From the NCBI GenBank assembly GCA_028711215.1, contig JAQTSO010000016.1, positions 1 to 38,961 on the forward strand: a DNA stretch of 38,961 nucleotides, given 5' to 3'. Source of the stretch: Endomicrobiaceae bacterium. GTDB lineage: Bacteria; Elusimicrobiota; Endomicrobiia; Endomicrobiales; Endomicrobiaceae. This document shows, one piece after another, positions 24,738 through 32,942 of this stretch. The notes beneath the pieces are model-generated. The model was not told the origin of the DNA and did no database searches. It saw nothing but the letters and a program-made list of their open reading frames with translations. Position 1 is the first letter of the stretch; every line of letters begins with the position of its first letter. The position numbers and the translations under genes were made by a program.

Positions 24738-25289
24738 TTAATTATTTAATAAATAAATTATTTTTGAGGCATTTTCAACAACAGATATATACAGGCAAGC
24801 TTCCTCTAAGGTTTTACCGCCGGCAAATACTCCGTGTCCTCTTACTATAGCAACTTTATATTTTGATATTAAGTCAGGTATTTTTTTTGCCACTTCATCC
24901 GAACATATAGTCAGGCCGCAAGATAAAACCGGTATTTCAGAAATATAATATTGACCCTCGGAATCCATAGGTTTTATAGTTTTATTTTTAAATGACAAAA
25001 TTGTTGCATAAGTCGCATGTGCATGTGCAACCGCTTTAATAATATTACTATTTAAATAGATTGCCCTGTGAACTTTAGCTTCAACAGATGCCGGCTTATC
25101 TTTGTTAGAATTTTTTAAATTGATATTTATAATATCTTTATCAGAAAGATAACCAAGCATAGTACCGTGTTTTTTTATCAGAATATTATTTTTATTACGG
25201 ATACTTATATTACCGGAGTGAGAATGATTTAACCCTTGTTCATATAATATTTTACCGAATTTTATTATCTCTTTTTTTTCTTTTAACAT
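24738..25289 (-). CDS. Class II aldolase/adducin family protein (FucA/AraD-like)
   Basis: A 183-residue zinc aldolase-fold protein. Visible features are NHSHSGNISIRNKNNILIKKHG, the phosphate/substrate block PASVEAKVHRAIY with the catalytic-type Glu, the zinc ligands in VAHAHATYA, and the third histidine in VRGHGVFAGG. Members include L-fuculose-phosphate aldolase, L-ribulose-phosphate 4-epimerase and methylthioribulose-phosphate dehydratase. The small size fits FucA, but the substrate cannot be fixed. ATG 25289 is chosen because GGAG lies 6 bases upstream; ATG 25301 lacks such a site. It is the last gene of the leftward run. Confidence 0.83.
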   Translation of the reverse strand: MLKEKKEIIKFGKILYEQGLNHSHSGNISIRNKNNILIKKHGTMLGYLSDKDIININLKNSNKDKPASVEAKVHRAIYLNSNIIKAVAHAHATYATILSFKNKTIKPMDSEGQYYISEIPVLSCGLTICSDEVAKKIPDLISKYKVAIVRGHGVFAGGKTLEEACLYISVVENASKIIYLLNN

Positions 25290-25334
25290 TGTTTTCTCCA
25301 TAAGACTTTTGTTTAAATTTTCAAAATGCCACGG

Positions 25335-26168
25335 TTAATATGTTTTTGATTTATCTAATATGTATACAATAACTTCCCTGTGCATCCAGGATTTTTCTTC
25401 CTGAGCATTATTTACACCTAAATCGACTCTATTGCCTATAATTGCAGAACCGGTATCTCCGGCATAACCGTATCCGTAACCGGAAATATATAATCTTGTT
25501 CTAAGCGGTATTACCTTTGGATCAACAGCAACTATGCCTCTTTGCATTTTTTGTCCCAAAAAAGTAATAGTTCCGTCACGCCAAGCTAACGGATCTCCGG
25601 GATAATATGCTGTTGCTATCATTTTCATTCTTTTTGCTTTTGATAAATCAAAAGTTTTTTCTACTTTATTATGTTTATCTAATAAAAGCAATCTGTAAAA
25701 AGTTTTCGAAATGGTTTTTTCTTTATCATAAACAACACTTTTTAATTCATCGTCATGATATATATTTGTAAAGTTTCTCTTTGTTGTTTTTACAATTCCT
25801 TTCTGCAATTCAACTTTCCTTAAATTTTTTGTATATATTTTGCGCCAAATCGGCCTAAAAACAGTTTCTGTTTTTTCTTTTCCTTTAGTGATTTTTACTC
25901 GTGTGATTTTTATTTCAGAATCGGCTTTAATCGGCAGGGAAAGGTCAGATGATATTATATCTTTGGATTTTAAATTAATATTGTTTTCTTTTAAAATATC
26001 AGATAATAATTTATTTTTTTCATATTGGACAGGGATAACCTTATTGTCAACCAGAATATAAGCTTTTTTTGATAATATATTATACACATTGAAAAAAAGT
26101 GCAATAAACAATATTACAACAGGAATATATAAAAATCTGGTGATATTTTTTATCTCAATTTTCTTCAT
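25335..26168 (-). CDS. Membrane-anchored DUF348 / 3D-domain protein (YabE-like, peptidoglycan-related)
   Basis: A 277-residue protein. One N-terminal membrane helix (FLYIPVVILFIALFFNVYNIL) is followed by a DUF348-type domain (YILVDNKVIPVQY...LLSDILKENNI) and a linker. The C-terminal 3D domain is complete: MIATAYYPGDPLAW, RGIVAVDPKVIPLRTRLYI, AGDTGSAIIGNRVDLG, with the three conserved aspartates. 3D domains form the double-psi barrel of MltA-like lytic transglycosylases and Rpf/YabE proteins, so cleavage of peptidoglycan glycan strands is likely. ATG 26168 is chosen; it overlaps the radical SAM gene by 14 bases, and an upstream in-frame start at 26177 adds three residues. Confidence 0.82.
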   Translation of the reverse strand: MKKIEIKNITRFLYIPVVILFIALFFNVYNILSKKAYILVDNKVIPVQYEKNKLLSDILKENNINLKSKDIISSDLSLPIKADSEIKITRVKITKGKEKTETVFRPIWRKIYTKNLRKVELQKGIVKTTKRNFTNIYHDDELKSVVYDKEKTISKTFYRLLLLDKHNKVEKTFDLSKAKRMKMIATAYYPGDPLAWRDGTITFLGQKMQRGIVAVDPKVIPLRTRLYISGYGYGYAGDTGSAIIGNRVDLGVNNAQEEKSWMHREVIVYILDKSKTY

Positions 26169-26760
26169 ATTCGTCAAGATACTGTCTTGATCTGAATGTT
26201 ACTCCAAGTGAATTTGCTATTTGTTTGATTTTTTTTGTATCCAGTTCCGGTAATTCAACAGCTGTTACTATAACAATCGGTATATAATTCTTTGCCAGTT
26301 TTATAAAATCTATTATGGCATCAAAAGATTTTTCTTTAAACATAGGATTATTGAATTTATTATGTTCCTGAGGTGTTGAACCGTTTAAACTTACCGATAT
26401 AACATCAATAAGACCTTTAAGTTCCGGCAATATATTTCTATTGTGAAATTTATTTGCAAGACCTGCAGTATTGATTCTTACTTTACCACCTTTTGATTTA
26501 ATCCAAGTTGCAATTTCTTTGACTTCCTCTAATCTGATTAATGCATCGCCATAACCGCAAAATACTATTTCGTTATATTTCAAAGGGTCAATTATTGAAT
26601 TAATAACTTCTTGAGATGTAGGTTCTTTAGATAAATTTAAAGAGTCGCCTCTGAATTTACCTGCCCATTTTTGTTTTATGCAATAAGGACAAGCCATCAT
26701 ACAGCGATTTGTTATATTCAGATATAAACTATTGCCGTATTTATAAGATAATGTATCCAT
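26155..26760 (-). CDS. TatD-associated radical SAM protein
   Basis: A 201-residue short radical SAM protein. The cluster motif CMMACPYC gives C-x3-C-x2-C in YLNITNRCMMACPYC, followed by NEIVFCGYGDALIRLEEV, where GYGD replaces the usual GGEP, and by VRINTAGLAN. It matches the family known as TatD-linked radical SAM proteins, and tatD lies directly upstream with 3 bases between the genes. The reaction is unknown; enzymes with this core make 5'-deoxyadenosyl radicals. The protein is much shorter than most radical SAM enzymes and has no visible SPASM or auxiliary cluster. Confidence 0.85.
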   Translation of the reverse strand: MDTLSYKYGNSLYLNITNRCMMACPYCIKQKWAGKFRGDSLNLSKEPTSQEVINSIIDPLKYNEIVFCGYGDALIRLEEVKEIATWIKSKGGKVRINTAGLANKFHNRNILPELKGLIDVISVSLNGSTPQEHNKFNNPMFKEKSFDAIIDFIKLAKNYIPIVIVTAVELPELDTKKIKQIANSLGVTFRSRQYLDEYEEN

Positions 26761-26763
26761 AAT

Positions 26764-27528
26764 TTAAATTCCTAACTTAAATAATTTTATAGTATTATCA
26801 GTTGTTATTTTACAAACTTCTTCAAACGGTACATTCTTGATTTCTGATATTTTTTTTGCAATTTCAACAACATAAGAAGGTTCATTTCTTTGTCCTCTGT
26901 AGGCTTGGGGTGCCAGATAAGGGCAATCGGTTTCTATAAGCAACTTGTCAATATCTGTTTTTGCAACAACTTCTTTTAATTTATCGGATTTCGGATAAGT
27001 GCATGGCCCGTCAATACCAAGTAAAAACCCCATATCCAAAACTTGTTTAGCTTCATCAAGATTACCTGAAAAACAGTGGATAACACCTTTAGGCAATTCC
27101 TTTAATTCTTTCAATATTTTCAGCATATCGCTATAAGCAGAACGACAATGGATACAGACAGGTTTATTAAGTTTGGTTGCAAGTTTTATATGTTCAATAA
27201 AAACATTTTTTTGTACATCTCTGGGAGATAAATCATAATGATAATCAAGTCCTATTTCACCGACAGCAACACACTTTTTATCCTGCAGTAAAATTTCCAG
27301 TTTTGTTTTAGTTTCTATATTAAACTTTATAGCATCATGGGGATGAATACCAAACATTGAAAATATATTTTGATTTTTTGAAATCTCCAGTACTTTGTCC
27401 CATTCATTTGGATCACAACCTACTTCAATAATATATTTGACATCGTTATCATATGCACGGGCAATCACATCTTGTCTGTCACTGTCAAATTTTTCATCGC
27501 TGATATGAGCATGAGAATCTATTAACAT
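26764..27528 (-). CDS. tatD: TatD family metal-dependent hydrolase (DNase-like)
   Basis: A 254-residue amidohydrolase-fold protein of the TatD/YcfH/YjjV group. Metal ligands are visible in LIDSHAHISD (HxH), the Glu of CVAVGEIGLDYHYD, PVCIHCRSAY, GVIHCFSGNLDEAK and LLIETDCPYLAP. Relatives act as 3'-5' exonucleases in DNA repair or as D-aminoacyl-tRNA deacylase-like enzymes, so the natural substrate is open. ATG 27528 is chosen: an AGAGGA site lies about 6 bases upstream, and the preceding in-frame stretch is not family-like. Confidence 0.9.
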   Translation of the reverse strand: MLIDSHAHISDEKFDSDRQDVIARAYDNDVKYIIEVGCDPNEWDKVLEISKNQNIFSMFGIHPHDAIKFNIETKTKLEILLQDKKCVAVGEIGLDYHYDLSPRDVQKNVFIEHIKLATKLNKPVCIHCRSAYSDMLKILKELKELPKGVIHCFSGNLDEAKQVLDMGFLLGIDGPCTYPKSDKLKEVVAKTDIDKLLIETDCPYLAPQAYRGQRNEPSYVVEIAKKISEIKNVPFEEVCKITTDNTIKLFKLGI

Positions 27529-27597
27529 ATTTTCCTCTGTCAAATAATCAAAAATACAAAAAGAATTGCACAAATAATTATTTTATTTTCCGGGCAA

Positions 27598-29151
27598 TTA
27601 CTTCTTTTCAGTTTCAATTCTAGGAAACATGATTTCAAAATTTCCCAGTTTGTTCCCAATCGGACAAAAACCGTCTTTTGGTATCAATTTATCTGCAAAA
27701 TATTTTTTTGAAATACTTTCAAAATCTCCGGTTGCACCGGCTAAAGCCCATATTTTTTTTGCAAGAGTCGGCATAAAAGGAGTTATATATATTGCAATTA
27801 ATGCTGTTGACTGAAAATAAGCAAACATACATTGTGCCAGTTTTATAGTATCGGTTTTTGCTAATTTCCAAGGAGCATCATTTTCTATTTGTTGGTTAAT
27901 CAGTGTAATTGCCTGCTGGAAAATTTCCGCTGCTTTATGAAACTGCATACCTTCTATTGCCTGTCCGTATCCGTTTTCCAGAATTTCAGCAACATTTTTA
28001 GTTAAGGTATCTTCACCGTCATAGGTTGGTATTTTGCCTTCAAAATATTTTTCAGCCATTTTATTTGTTCTGGAAATTAAGTTTCCCAAATTGTTTGCTA
28101 AATCAATGTTGTATTTATGGCTTAATGCCTGAATACTTATATCTCCGTCAGGGCCAAAGGGTATTAAAGATACAGCTAAATATCTGCTGGCATCTACACC
28201 AAACTTTTCAACAAGTTCTTTGGGGGTGATTACATTGCCGATTGTTTTTGACATTTTCTCGCCGTTGATTGTAAAAAAACCGTGGGAATAAACACTTTTT
28301 TGTACGGGAATATCGGCACCCATTAAAATTGCCGGCCAAATAACACTGTGAAACCATAAAATATCTTTTGCCATCAGATGAACATCTGCCGGCCAATATT
28401 TTTCAAAAGTATTTTTGTCATCACTGTATCCGATTGCCGAAATATAGTTTATCAAAGCATCAACCCACACATAAACAGTTTGAGTTGTGTCAAAAGGGAG
28501 AGGAATACCCCATTGCAAATTTGCTCTTGAGATACTGATATCTTCAAGCCCCAATCTTAATTTCCCTAAAATTTCGTTTCTTCTTGTCTCAGGCAAAACT
28601 TCTATATGATTAGGATTTTGAGGATTTTCTATCATGTCTATAAGTTTTTCATTGAAAATAGACAGTTTGAAAAAATAATTTTCTTCACAATGAGTGATTG
28701 GCGGTTTTTTATGATCAGGACAACAACCGGTTTCATCTAAATCTTTTTCTGATAAAAATTTTTCACAATGGACACAGTAGAGACCCTCATATTTCTTTTT
28801 ATATATCAATTGTTTATCATAAAGTTTTTGTGTGATTAATTGCACAGTTTTTTCATGTTTTTCATCGGTAGTTCTTATAAAGCCGGAATAATCTATATTT
28901 AACAAATCCCAAGCCTCTTTAAAGTATTGGCTGGTCTCATCGCATAACTCTTTCGGTGTTTTTCCTTTTGCCTGTGCAGATTGGACGATTTTTGCACCAT
29001 GTTCATCAGTTCCTGTCAAAAAGAAAACATCAAATCCCTGAAGTTTTTTCCAACGGGATACTATGTCGGTTGCAATTGTTGTATAAGCATGACCGATATG
29101 AGGACTGTCATTTACGTAATAAATTGGGGTTGTAATGTAATATTTTTTCAT
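27598..29151 (-). CDS. metG: Methionyl-tRNA synthetase
   Basis: A 517-residue class I synthetase charging tRNA-Met. The start TTPIYYVNDSPHIGHAY holds the HIGH motif, GEKMSKTIGN is the KMSKS loop, and YVWVDALINYISAIGY is typical. A zinc knuckle is present (CVHCEKFLSEKDL then CCPDH). It stops after the anticodon-binding helical domain and has no C-terminal tRNA-binding (Trbp111-like) extension, as in the short MetG type. AAGGAA sits about 5 bases upstream of the ATG. Confidence 0.97.
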   Translation of the reverse strand: MKKYYITTPIYYVNDSPHIGHAYTTIATDIVSRWKKLQGFDVFFLTGTDEHGAKIVQSAQAKGKTPKELCDETSQYFKEAWDLLNIDYSGFIRTTDEKHEKTVQLITQKLYDKQLIYKKKYEGLYCVHCEKFLSEKDLDETGCCPDHKKPPITHCEENYFFKLSIFNEKLIDMIENPQNPNHIEVLPETRRNEILGKLRLGLEDISISRANLQWGIPLPFDTTQTVYVWVDALINYISAIGYSDDKNTFEKYWPADVHLMAKDILWFHSVIWPAILMGADIPVQKSVYSHGFFTINGEKMSKTIGNVITPKELVEKFGVDASRYLAVSLIPFGPDGDISIQALSHKYNIDLANNLGNLISRTNKMAEKYFEGKIPTYDGEDTLTKNVAEILENGYGQAIEGMQFHKAAEIFQQAITLINQQIENDAPWKLAKTDTIKLAQCMFAYFQSTALIAIYITPFMPTLAKKIWALAGATGDFESISKKYFADKLIPKDGFCPIGNKLGNFEIMFPRIETEKK

Positions 29152-29176
29152 AAAAATTCCTTAAAGTATTTTTGCT

Positions 29177-29185
29177 ATTATATCA
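29177..29185 (-). promoter_or_regulatory. Extended -10 promoter upstream of metG
   Basis: Minus-strand TGATATAAT (TGn plus perfect TATAAT). Transcription would start about 20 bases before the metG ATG and leave room for the AAGGAA ribosome site. No good -35 is seen. It lies in the 38-base gap after rlmD and may give metG its own transcript. Confidence 0.45.
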
Positions 29186-29189
29186 AAAA

Positions 29190-30554
29190 TTATGTTTTAG
29201 ATAATAGAGTAACGGTTTCGATGTGATAAGTTTGGGGAAACATATCTACCGGTATTATTTTTGTTGCTTTATATCGGCTGTTTGCAAATATAATCTTTAA
29301 ATCTCTTGCAAGTGTCGACGGATTACATGAAACATATATAATTTTCTCGGGATTAAGAGTCAAAATATGGTCTATAACCGATTGAGTCAATCCCATTCTT
29401 GGAGGGTCAATAATAATCGATGTAAATTTTTGTTCATTTTGTTTTACCCAATTTTCAGCAGTTGATGTCAAAAAATCAATATTATCAATATTATTAAATT
29501 GGGCATTATGTTTTGCACTTACTATTGAATCTTGAACCTGTTCTACCGCAATAACATGTTTAACATGCGGTGCAACACATAGCCCTATTGCACCTGTTCC
29601 GCAATACATGTCTAAAACAATATCATCTTTTTTTGGGTTTAAACAATTTATAACTGTGTTATATAAAACTTCAGTTGCTTTTGTGTTTGTTTGAAAAAAT
29701 GAAAACGGAGCAATTGAAAATTTTAAAGTCTTATCTGAAACGGTCAGTAATTCGGTAATGTTTTCATTGCCAAAAAATAAAGTTGTAATTTCAGAATTTA
29801 CGGCATCTGAAAATTTGCTGTTTTGAGTCCAGTAGATACTTGAACAATATTGTTTTAAATTATCTATAAGTTCATTCCAAAAGCCTGTAGTGATTGTTTC
29901 ACTTTTATTTGTGACAATGTTTACGGATAAATCTCCGGTATGAATTCCTTTTCTCAGTACAAGATGTCTGAAAAAACCTTCATGTGATTTATTGTTATAT
30001 GCTTTAAGTCCCGTATTTATGGCAAAGATTTTTACAATTTCTGCAGTTTTTACGATATCTTCGTGTGCAATATAACACGGTGGTATTGGGGAATATCTAT
30101 AAAAACTTCCTTTACAGTGTAAGCCTAAATCAAGACTGTCATTATCATTGAAAAAACTGAATTCCATTTTGTTTCTGTAATTCCATTGGTCCGGACTTTC
30201 CAATGCTTCAGGTATCTCAACATCGGTGAAACTCAATAATTCTTTTACACAGGAAGTTTTATAATATATCTGTGTTTTATATTCGGTATGTTGAAATGAG
30301 CATCCGCCACATTTTCCAAAAGATGCACATTTGGGTTCTTGTCTCAGATGAGATTTTGAAATAATGTTTTGAAGTTTACCTTCTCTGAAAGTTTTTTTAT
30401 CTCTTGTTACCAAAACCAGACCGGTTTCATCCGGCAGTAGCCCTTCACAAAACAGAGCAATACCATCATCACATCTGCACAAAACATTACCGGGGAACAC
30501 AATCTTTTCTGCCTTTACTTCAATAACCGTATTTTTTTTTGATTTTGTTATCAT
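29190..30554 (-). CDS. rlmD: 23S rRNA (uracil-C5) methyltransferase, RlmD/TrmA family
   Basis: A 454-residue RNA m5U methyltransferase. An N-terminal TRAM-like region (VIEVKAEKIVFPGNVLCRCDDGIALF) is followed by Fe-S cluster cysteines in KCASFGKCGGCSFQH. The Rossmann domain has VLDMYCGTGAIGLCVA, AVEQVQDSIVSAKHNA, IIIDPPRMGL and the nucleophile cysteine in YVSCNPSTLARDL. The E. coli RlmD target is U1939; in many Gram-positives related enzymes act at U747 or on tRNA, so the site is inferred. ATGA overlap with the preceding gene. Confidence 0.88.
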   Translation of the reverse strand: MITKSKKNTVIEVKAEKIVFPGNVLCRCDDGIALFCEGLLPDETGLVLVTRDKKTFREGKLQNIISKSHLRQEPKCASFGKCGGCSFQHTEYKTQIYYKTSCVKELLSFTDVEIPEALESPDQWNYRNKMEFSFFNDNDSLDLGLHCKGSFYRYSPIPPCYIAHEDIVKTAEIVKIFAINTGLKAYNNKSHEGFFRHLVLRKGIHTGDLSVNIVTNKSETITTGFWNELIDNLKQYCSSIYWTQNSKFSDAVNSEITTLFFGNENITELLTVSDKTLKFSIAPFSFFQTNTKATEVLYNTVINCLNPKKDDIVLDMYCGTGAIGLCVAPHVKHVIAVEQVQDSIVSAKHNAQFNNIDNIDFLTSTAENWVKQNEQKFTSIIIDPPRMGLTQSVIDHILTLNPEKIIYVSCNPSTLARDLKIIFANSRYKATKIIPVDMFPQTYHIETVTLLSKT

Positions 30555-31021
30555 TGTTGGCTGGGAATATCGTTATTTTTTTTATCTTTTTTCTGTTTTT
30601 TCAAAAATTTTAAATAATCGGAAAAAGACATGATTTTCTTTTCTTTGCTAATCCATACAAAAGCACTTGAGCCTTCCGATAAATCTATTTTTGTTAGAGT
30701 TTCGGATGTGCCGTCATCAATCCATGCAGATGCAATGATATTGTTATTGGATCCTTCTTTTTTTGATATAGTTCTTAATTCTTTATATAACAAATTTTTA
30801 ATTTCGTCTGATGCAGGTATCTCTTCTTTGAATACAATATACAATACAACAGGATAATCTTTGCGATATTGTTTTATTTGTACCTGATAAATTTGTCTTT
30901 CAATTATTTTTATGTTTGACGTTTCATCTTTTTGTTGTACAATCTTTTCTTCTTCTTGGGCAAAAACAAAGCCATTTGCTAAGAACAAAAGACTTAATAA
31001 AAAAAATAAATTCAATTTCAT
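30551..31021 (-). CDS. Small secreted protein of unknown function
   Basis: A 156-residue protein I do not recognise. Residues 1-21 form a good signal peptide ending FVFAQ. The mature part has beta-strand-like stretches (IYQVQIKQYRKDYPVVLYIVF, then IASAWIDDG) and SSAFVWISKEKKIMSFSDYL, with a very basic, low-complexity C-terminus (KKQKKDKKNND). It sits between aroK (14-base gap) and rlmD (4-base overlap), both cytoplasmic housekeeping genes, so context gives no functional hint beyond co-transcription. Confidence 0.7.
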   Translation of the reverse strand: MKLNLFFLLSLLFLANGFVFAQEEEKIVQQKDETSNIKIIERQIYQVQIKQYRKDYPVVLYIVFKEEIPASDEIKNLLYKELRTISKKEGSNNNIIASAWIDDGTSETLTKIDLSEGSSAFVWISKEKKIMSFSDYLKFLKKQKKDKKNNDIPSQQ

Positions 31022-31035
31022 AAGTAATTCCGTTT

Positions 31036-31560
31036 TTATATAGATAAAATATTTTTAACTTCGTCATTATTTAACATTGTGATAATAACTTGCTCAGGTG
31101 TTAATCCGTCAGTCATTACAACAATATCACAGTTGTCATATGCGACTTTGCGTTCATCCAGCAATTTTTTAATTCCATCCAACGGATTAATCAATTTTTT
31201 TATCAGAGGTCTGTGGTCTTCCTGACCTATTCTGCTTAATATTTGTTTGGGAGATGCAAATAAATTGATAATTATTCCGTTTTTTCGTAACAAATCAATA
31301 TTATTTTTGTTCAAAACAACGCCGCCGCCACACGCTATAACGCAAGAGTCCATGGACGACATTAATTTTATGACTTGTGCTTCATATTCTCTGAATTGTT
31401 TTTCCCCGACACTTTTAAAAATATCCGATATTGATGCTGATAATTGTTTTTCTATAAGGTCATCAGTATCAAAAAATGTTCGGTTAAGTTTTTTTGCAAG
31501 TAATTTTCCGACAGTCGTCTTGCCGGTACCCATAAATCCGGTTAATACAATATTCTTCAT
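31036..31560 (-). CDS. aroK: Shikimate kinase
   Basis: A 174-residue NMP-kinase-like enzyme that phosphorylates shikimate in aromatic amino-acid synthesis. Motifs are the P-loop GFMGTGKTTVGK (8-19), the shikimate-site FFDTDDLIEKQL, GEKQFREYEAQ, VIACGGGVVLN and the lid arginine region EDHRPLIKK. Length is normal. AGAGGA lies 6 bases upstream of the ATG on the minus strand. First gene of the leftward run, with its own promoter at 31590-31618. Confidence 0.96.
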   Translation of the reverse strand: MKNIVLTGFMGTGKTTVGKLLAKKLNRTFFDTDDLIEKQLSASISDIFKSVGEKQFREYEAQVIKLMSSMDSCVIACGGGVVLNKNNIDLLRKNGIIINLFASPKQILSRIGQEDHRPLIKKLINPLDGIKKLLDERKVAYDNCDIVVMTDGLTPEQVIITMLNNDEVKNILSI

Positions 31561-31589
31561 TAATCCTCTTAATTAAGTTTTGAAACAAC

Positions 31590-31618
31590 ATTCTAGATTA
31601 TTTTCTGTATTTTCGCAA
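31590..31618 (-). promoter_or_regulatory. Promoter of the aroK run
   Basis: Minus strand: TTGCGA (31613-31618), 17-base spacer, TAGAAT (31590-31595). It is followed by an AGAGGA ribosome site and the aroK ATG at 31560. Part of a divergent promoter pair with pal. Confidence 0.65.
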
Positions 31619-31647
31619 ACTTTTTACAAATATTTTATAAATATTTA

Positions 31648-31676
31648 TTGACATGATATAGCATATTAGATAAAAT
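31648..31676 (+). promoter_or_regulatory. Promoter of the pal-tol operon
   Basis: Consensus TTGACA (31648-31653), exact 17-base spacer, TAAAAT (31671-31676). The predicted leader is about 43 bases and ends in a GGGGGGAAA-type ribosome site before the pal ATG. It is the strongest sigma-70-like promoter in the window. Confidence 0.75.
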
Positions 31677-31725
31677 AAAAAAGCATGAAAGTATGAAAGT
31701 GTGAAAATAAAAGGGGGGAAATGAG

Positions 31726-32253
31726 ATGAAAAATTATTTTAAAATTGGGTTATTATTTTTAATAGCTATGGGTTTAGGGATCAGTGCTTGTGCAAAAAAA
31801 CAGACAATTGCTCCTGAGCCGGAGCAGGTAGCAGTTGAAGAACCTCAAATTACGGTTGAAGATATAAAATTTACGGAAGAACCTTCCATCAGAGATGCAA
31901 ATATTGAAGAGAAAACAGCTTTGGAAACAGTTTATTTTGATCTGGACAGCAGTTCAATTAATGGTGCAAGCATGAATATTTTGAAAGACAATGAAAAATA
32001 TCTCAATGCAAATCCAACAGTGAACATTGTTGTTGAAGGACATTGTGACGAAAGAGGAACTACCGAATATAATTTGGCTCTGGGACAAAGAAGAGCTTTA
32101 AAGATTAAAGAATATTATGTCCAATTAGGTATTGCTCCAAACAGAATTGCAACTATATCATACGGAGAAGAAATGCCTGCGGTTAAAATGAGCAGTGAAG
32201 CTGCTTGGGCAAAAAACAGAAGAGCCGAAACAAAAATTCTTTCAAATAAATAA
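31726..32253 (+). CDS. pal: Peptidoglycan-associated lipoprotein
   Basis: A 175-residue outer-membrane lipoprotein. The signal peptide ends in the lipobox ISAC with C22 as the lipidated residue. After a Glu/Pro-rich linker, the OmpA-like domain (about 60-175) has TVYFDLDSSSING, VEGHCDERGTTEYNLALGQRRA and SYGEEMPA, with the Asp and Arg that bind diaminopimelate in peptidoglycan. Pal ties the outer membrane to the wall and works with TolB. First gene of a complete Tol-Pal operon; the stop overlaps the next ATG (TAATG). Confidence 0.95.
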   Translation: MKNYFKIGLLFLIAMGLGISACAKKQTIAPEPEQVAVEEPQITVEDIKFTEEPSIRDANIEEKTALETVYFDLDSSSINGASMNILKDNEKYLNANPTVNIVVEGHCDERGTTEYNLALGQRRALKIKEYYVQLGIAPNRIATISYGEEMPAVKMSSEAAWAKNRRAETKILSNK

Positions 32254-32942
32254 TGGCGATGAAAAGTATTAAAATACATCTATTATTACCTGTTTTGTTT
32301 TTGTTTTTTGGTTGTGCAACGGTTCCGCAAAATGAAATTTTTGATTTAAAAAAGGAATTTGCACAATTACAAGTTAAATATAATCAGCTTGAATCAAGAC
32401 AAGCCGATTTATATACAAAATATGAGACCGGATTAGTTACAAACGACACAATTAATGCTTCAAATCAGGAACTTTTTAAAAAGATATCCCAACTGTCACA
32501 AAAAGTTCAGGATTTAGAGATTGTTCAGAAAAAATCGGCAGCTTCATACGGTAATGTTTCTGTGCAAACCCCAACGGCAGTATACCAAAATGCTTATAAT
32601 GATTATCTTGTGGGCAAGTATGAATTGGCATTGATGGGTTTTAAGTCATTTGTAAAAAAATATCCTGAACATGAACTTGCACCAAAAGTTCAGTATTATA
32701 TAGGTGAGTGTTTGTATTCTCAAAGCAACTGGAAAGATGCTTATGAAGAGTATAAAATAATAGGGGAACAGTATCAGGGGTCAGAATTCAGTTCTTCTTC
32801 AAGACTTAAAATGGCTTTATGTTTAGAATTATTAAACAGAAAACAAGATGCACAGGTCGTGTTTAAATCTATTTTAGTTGATTATCCAAAAAGTCCGGAA
32901 GCTTTTACGGCTAAAGAAAAATTGAAAATGTATGCAAAATGA
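32253..32942 (+). CDS. cpoB: CpoB/YbgF-like lipoprotein with TPR repeats
   Basis: A 229-residue protein with a lipobox (LFLFFGC, C21), a coiled coil at about 30-95 (EFAQLQVKYNQLESRQADLY) and C-terminal TPR units (YNDYLVGKYELALMGFKSFVKKYPEHELAPKVQYYIGE, here read in parts). In E. coli CpoB is a soluble periplasmic protein linking Tol to peptidoglycan synthesis; here it seems to be lipid-anchored, as in several other phyla. It ends 4 bases inside the next gene. A second ATG at 32259 is an alternative start. Confidence 0.85.
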   Translation: MAMKSIKIHLLLPVLFLFFGCATVPQNEIFDLKKEFAQLQVKYNQLESRQADLYTKYETGLVTNDTINASNQELFKKISQLSQKVQDLEIVQKKSAASYGNVSVQTPTAVYQNAYNDYLVGKYELALMGFKSFVKKYPEHELAPKVQYYIGECLYSQSNWKDAYEEYKIIGEQYQGSEFSSSSRLKMALCLELLNRKQDAQVVFKSILVDYPKSPEAFTAKEKLKMYAK

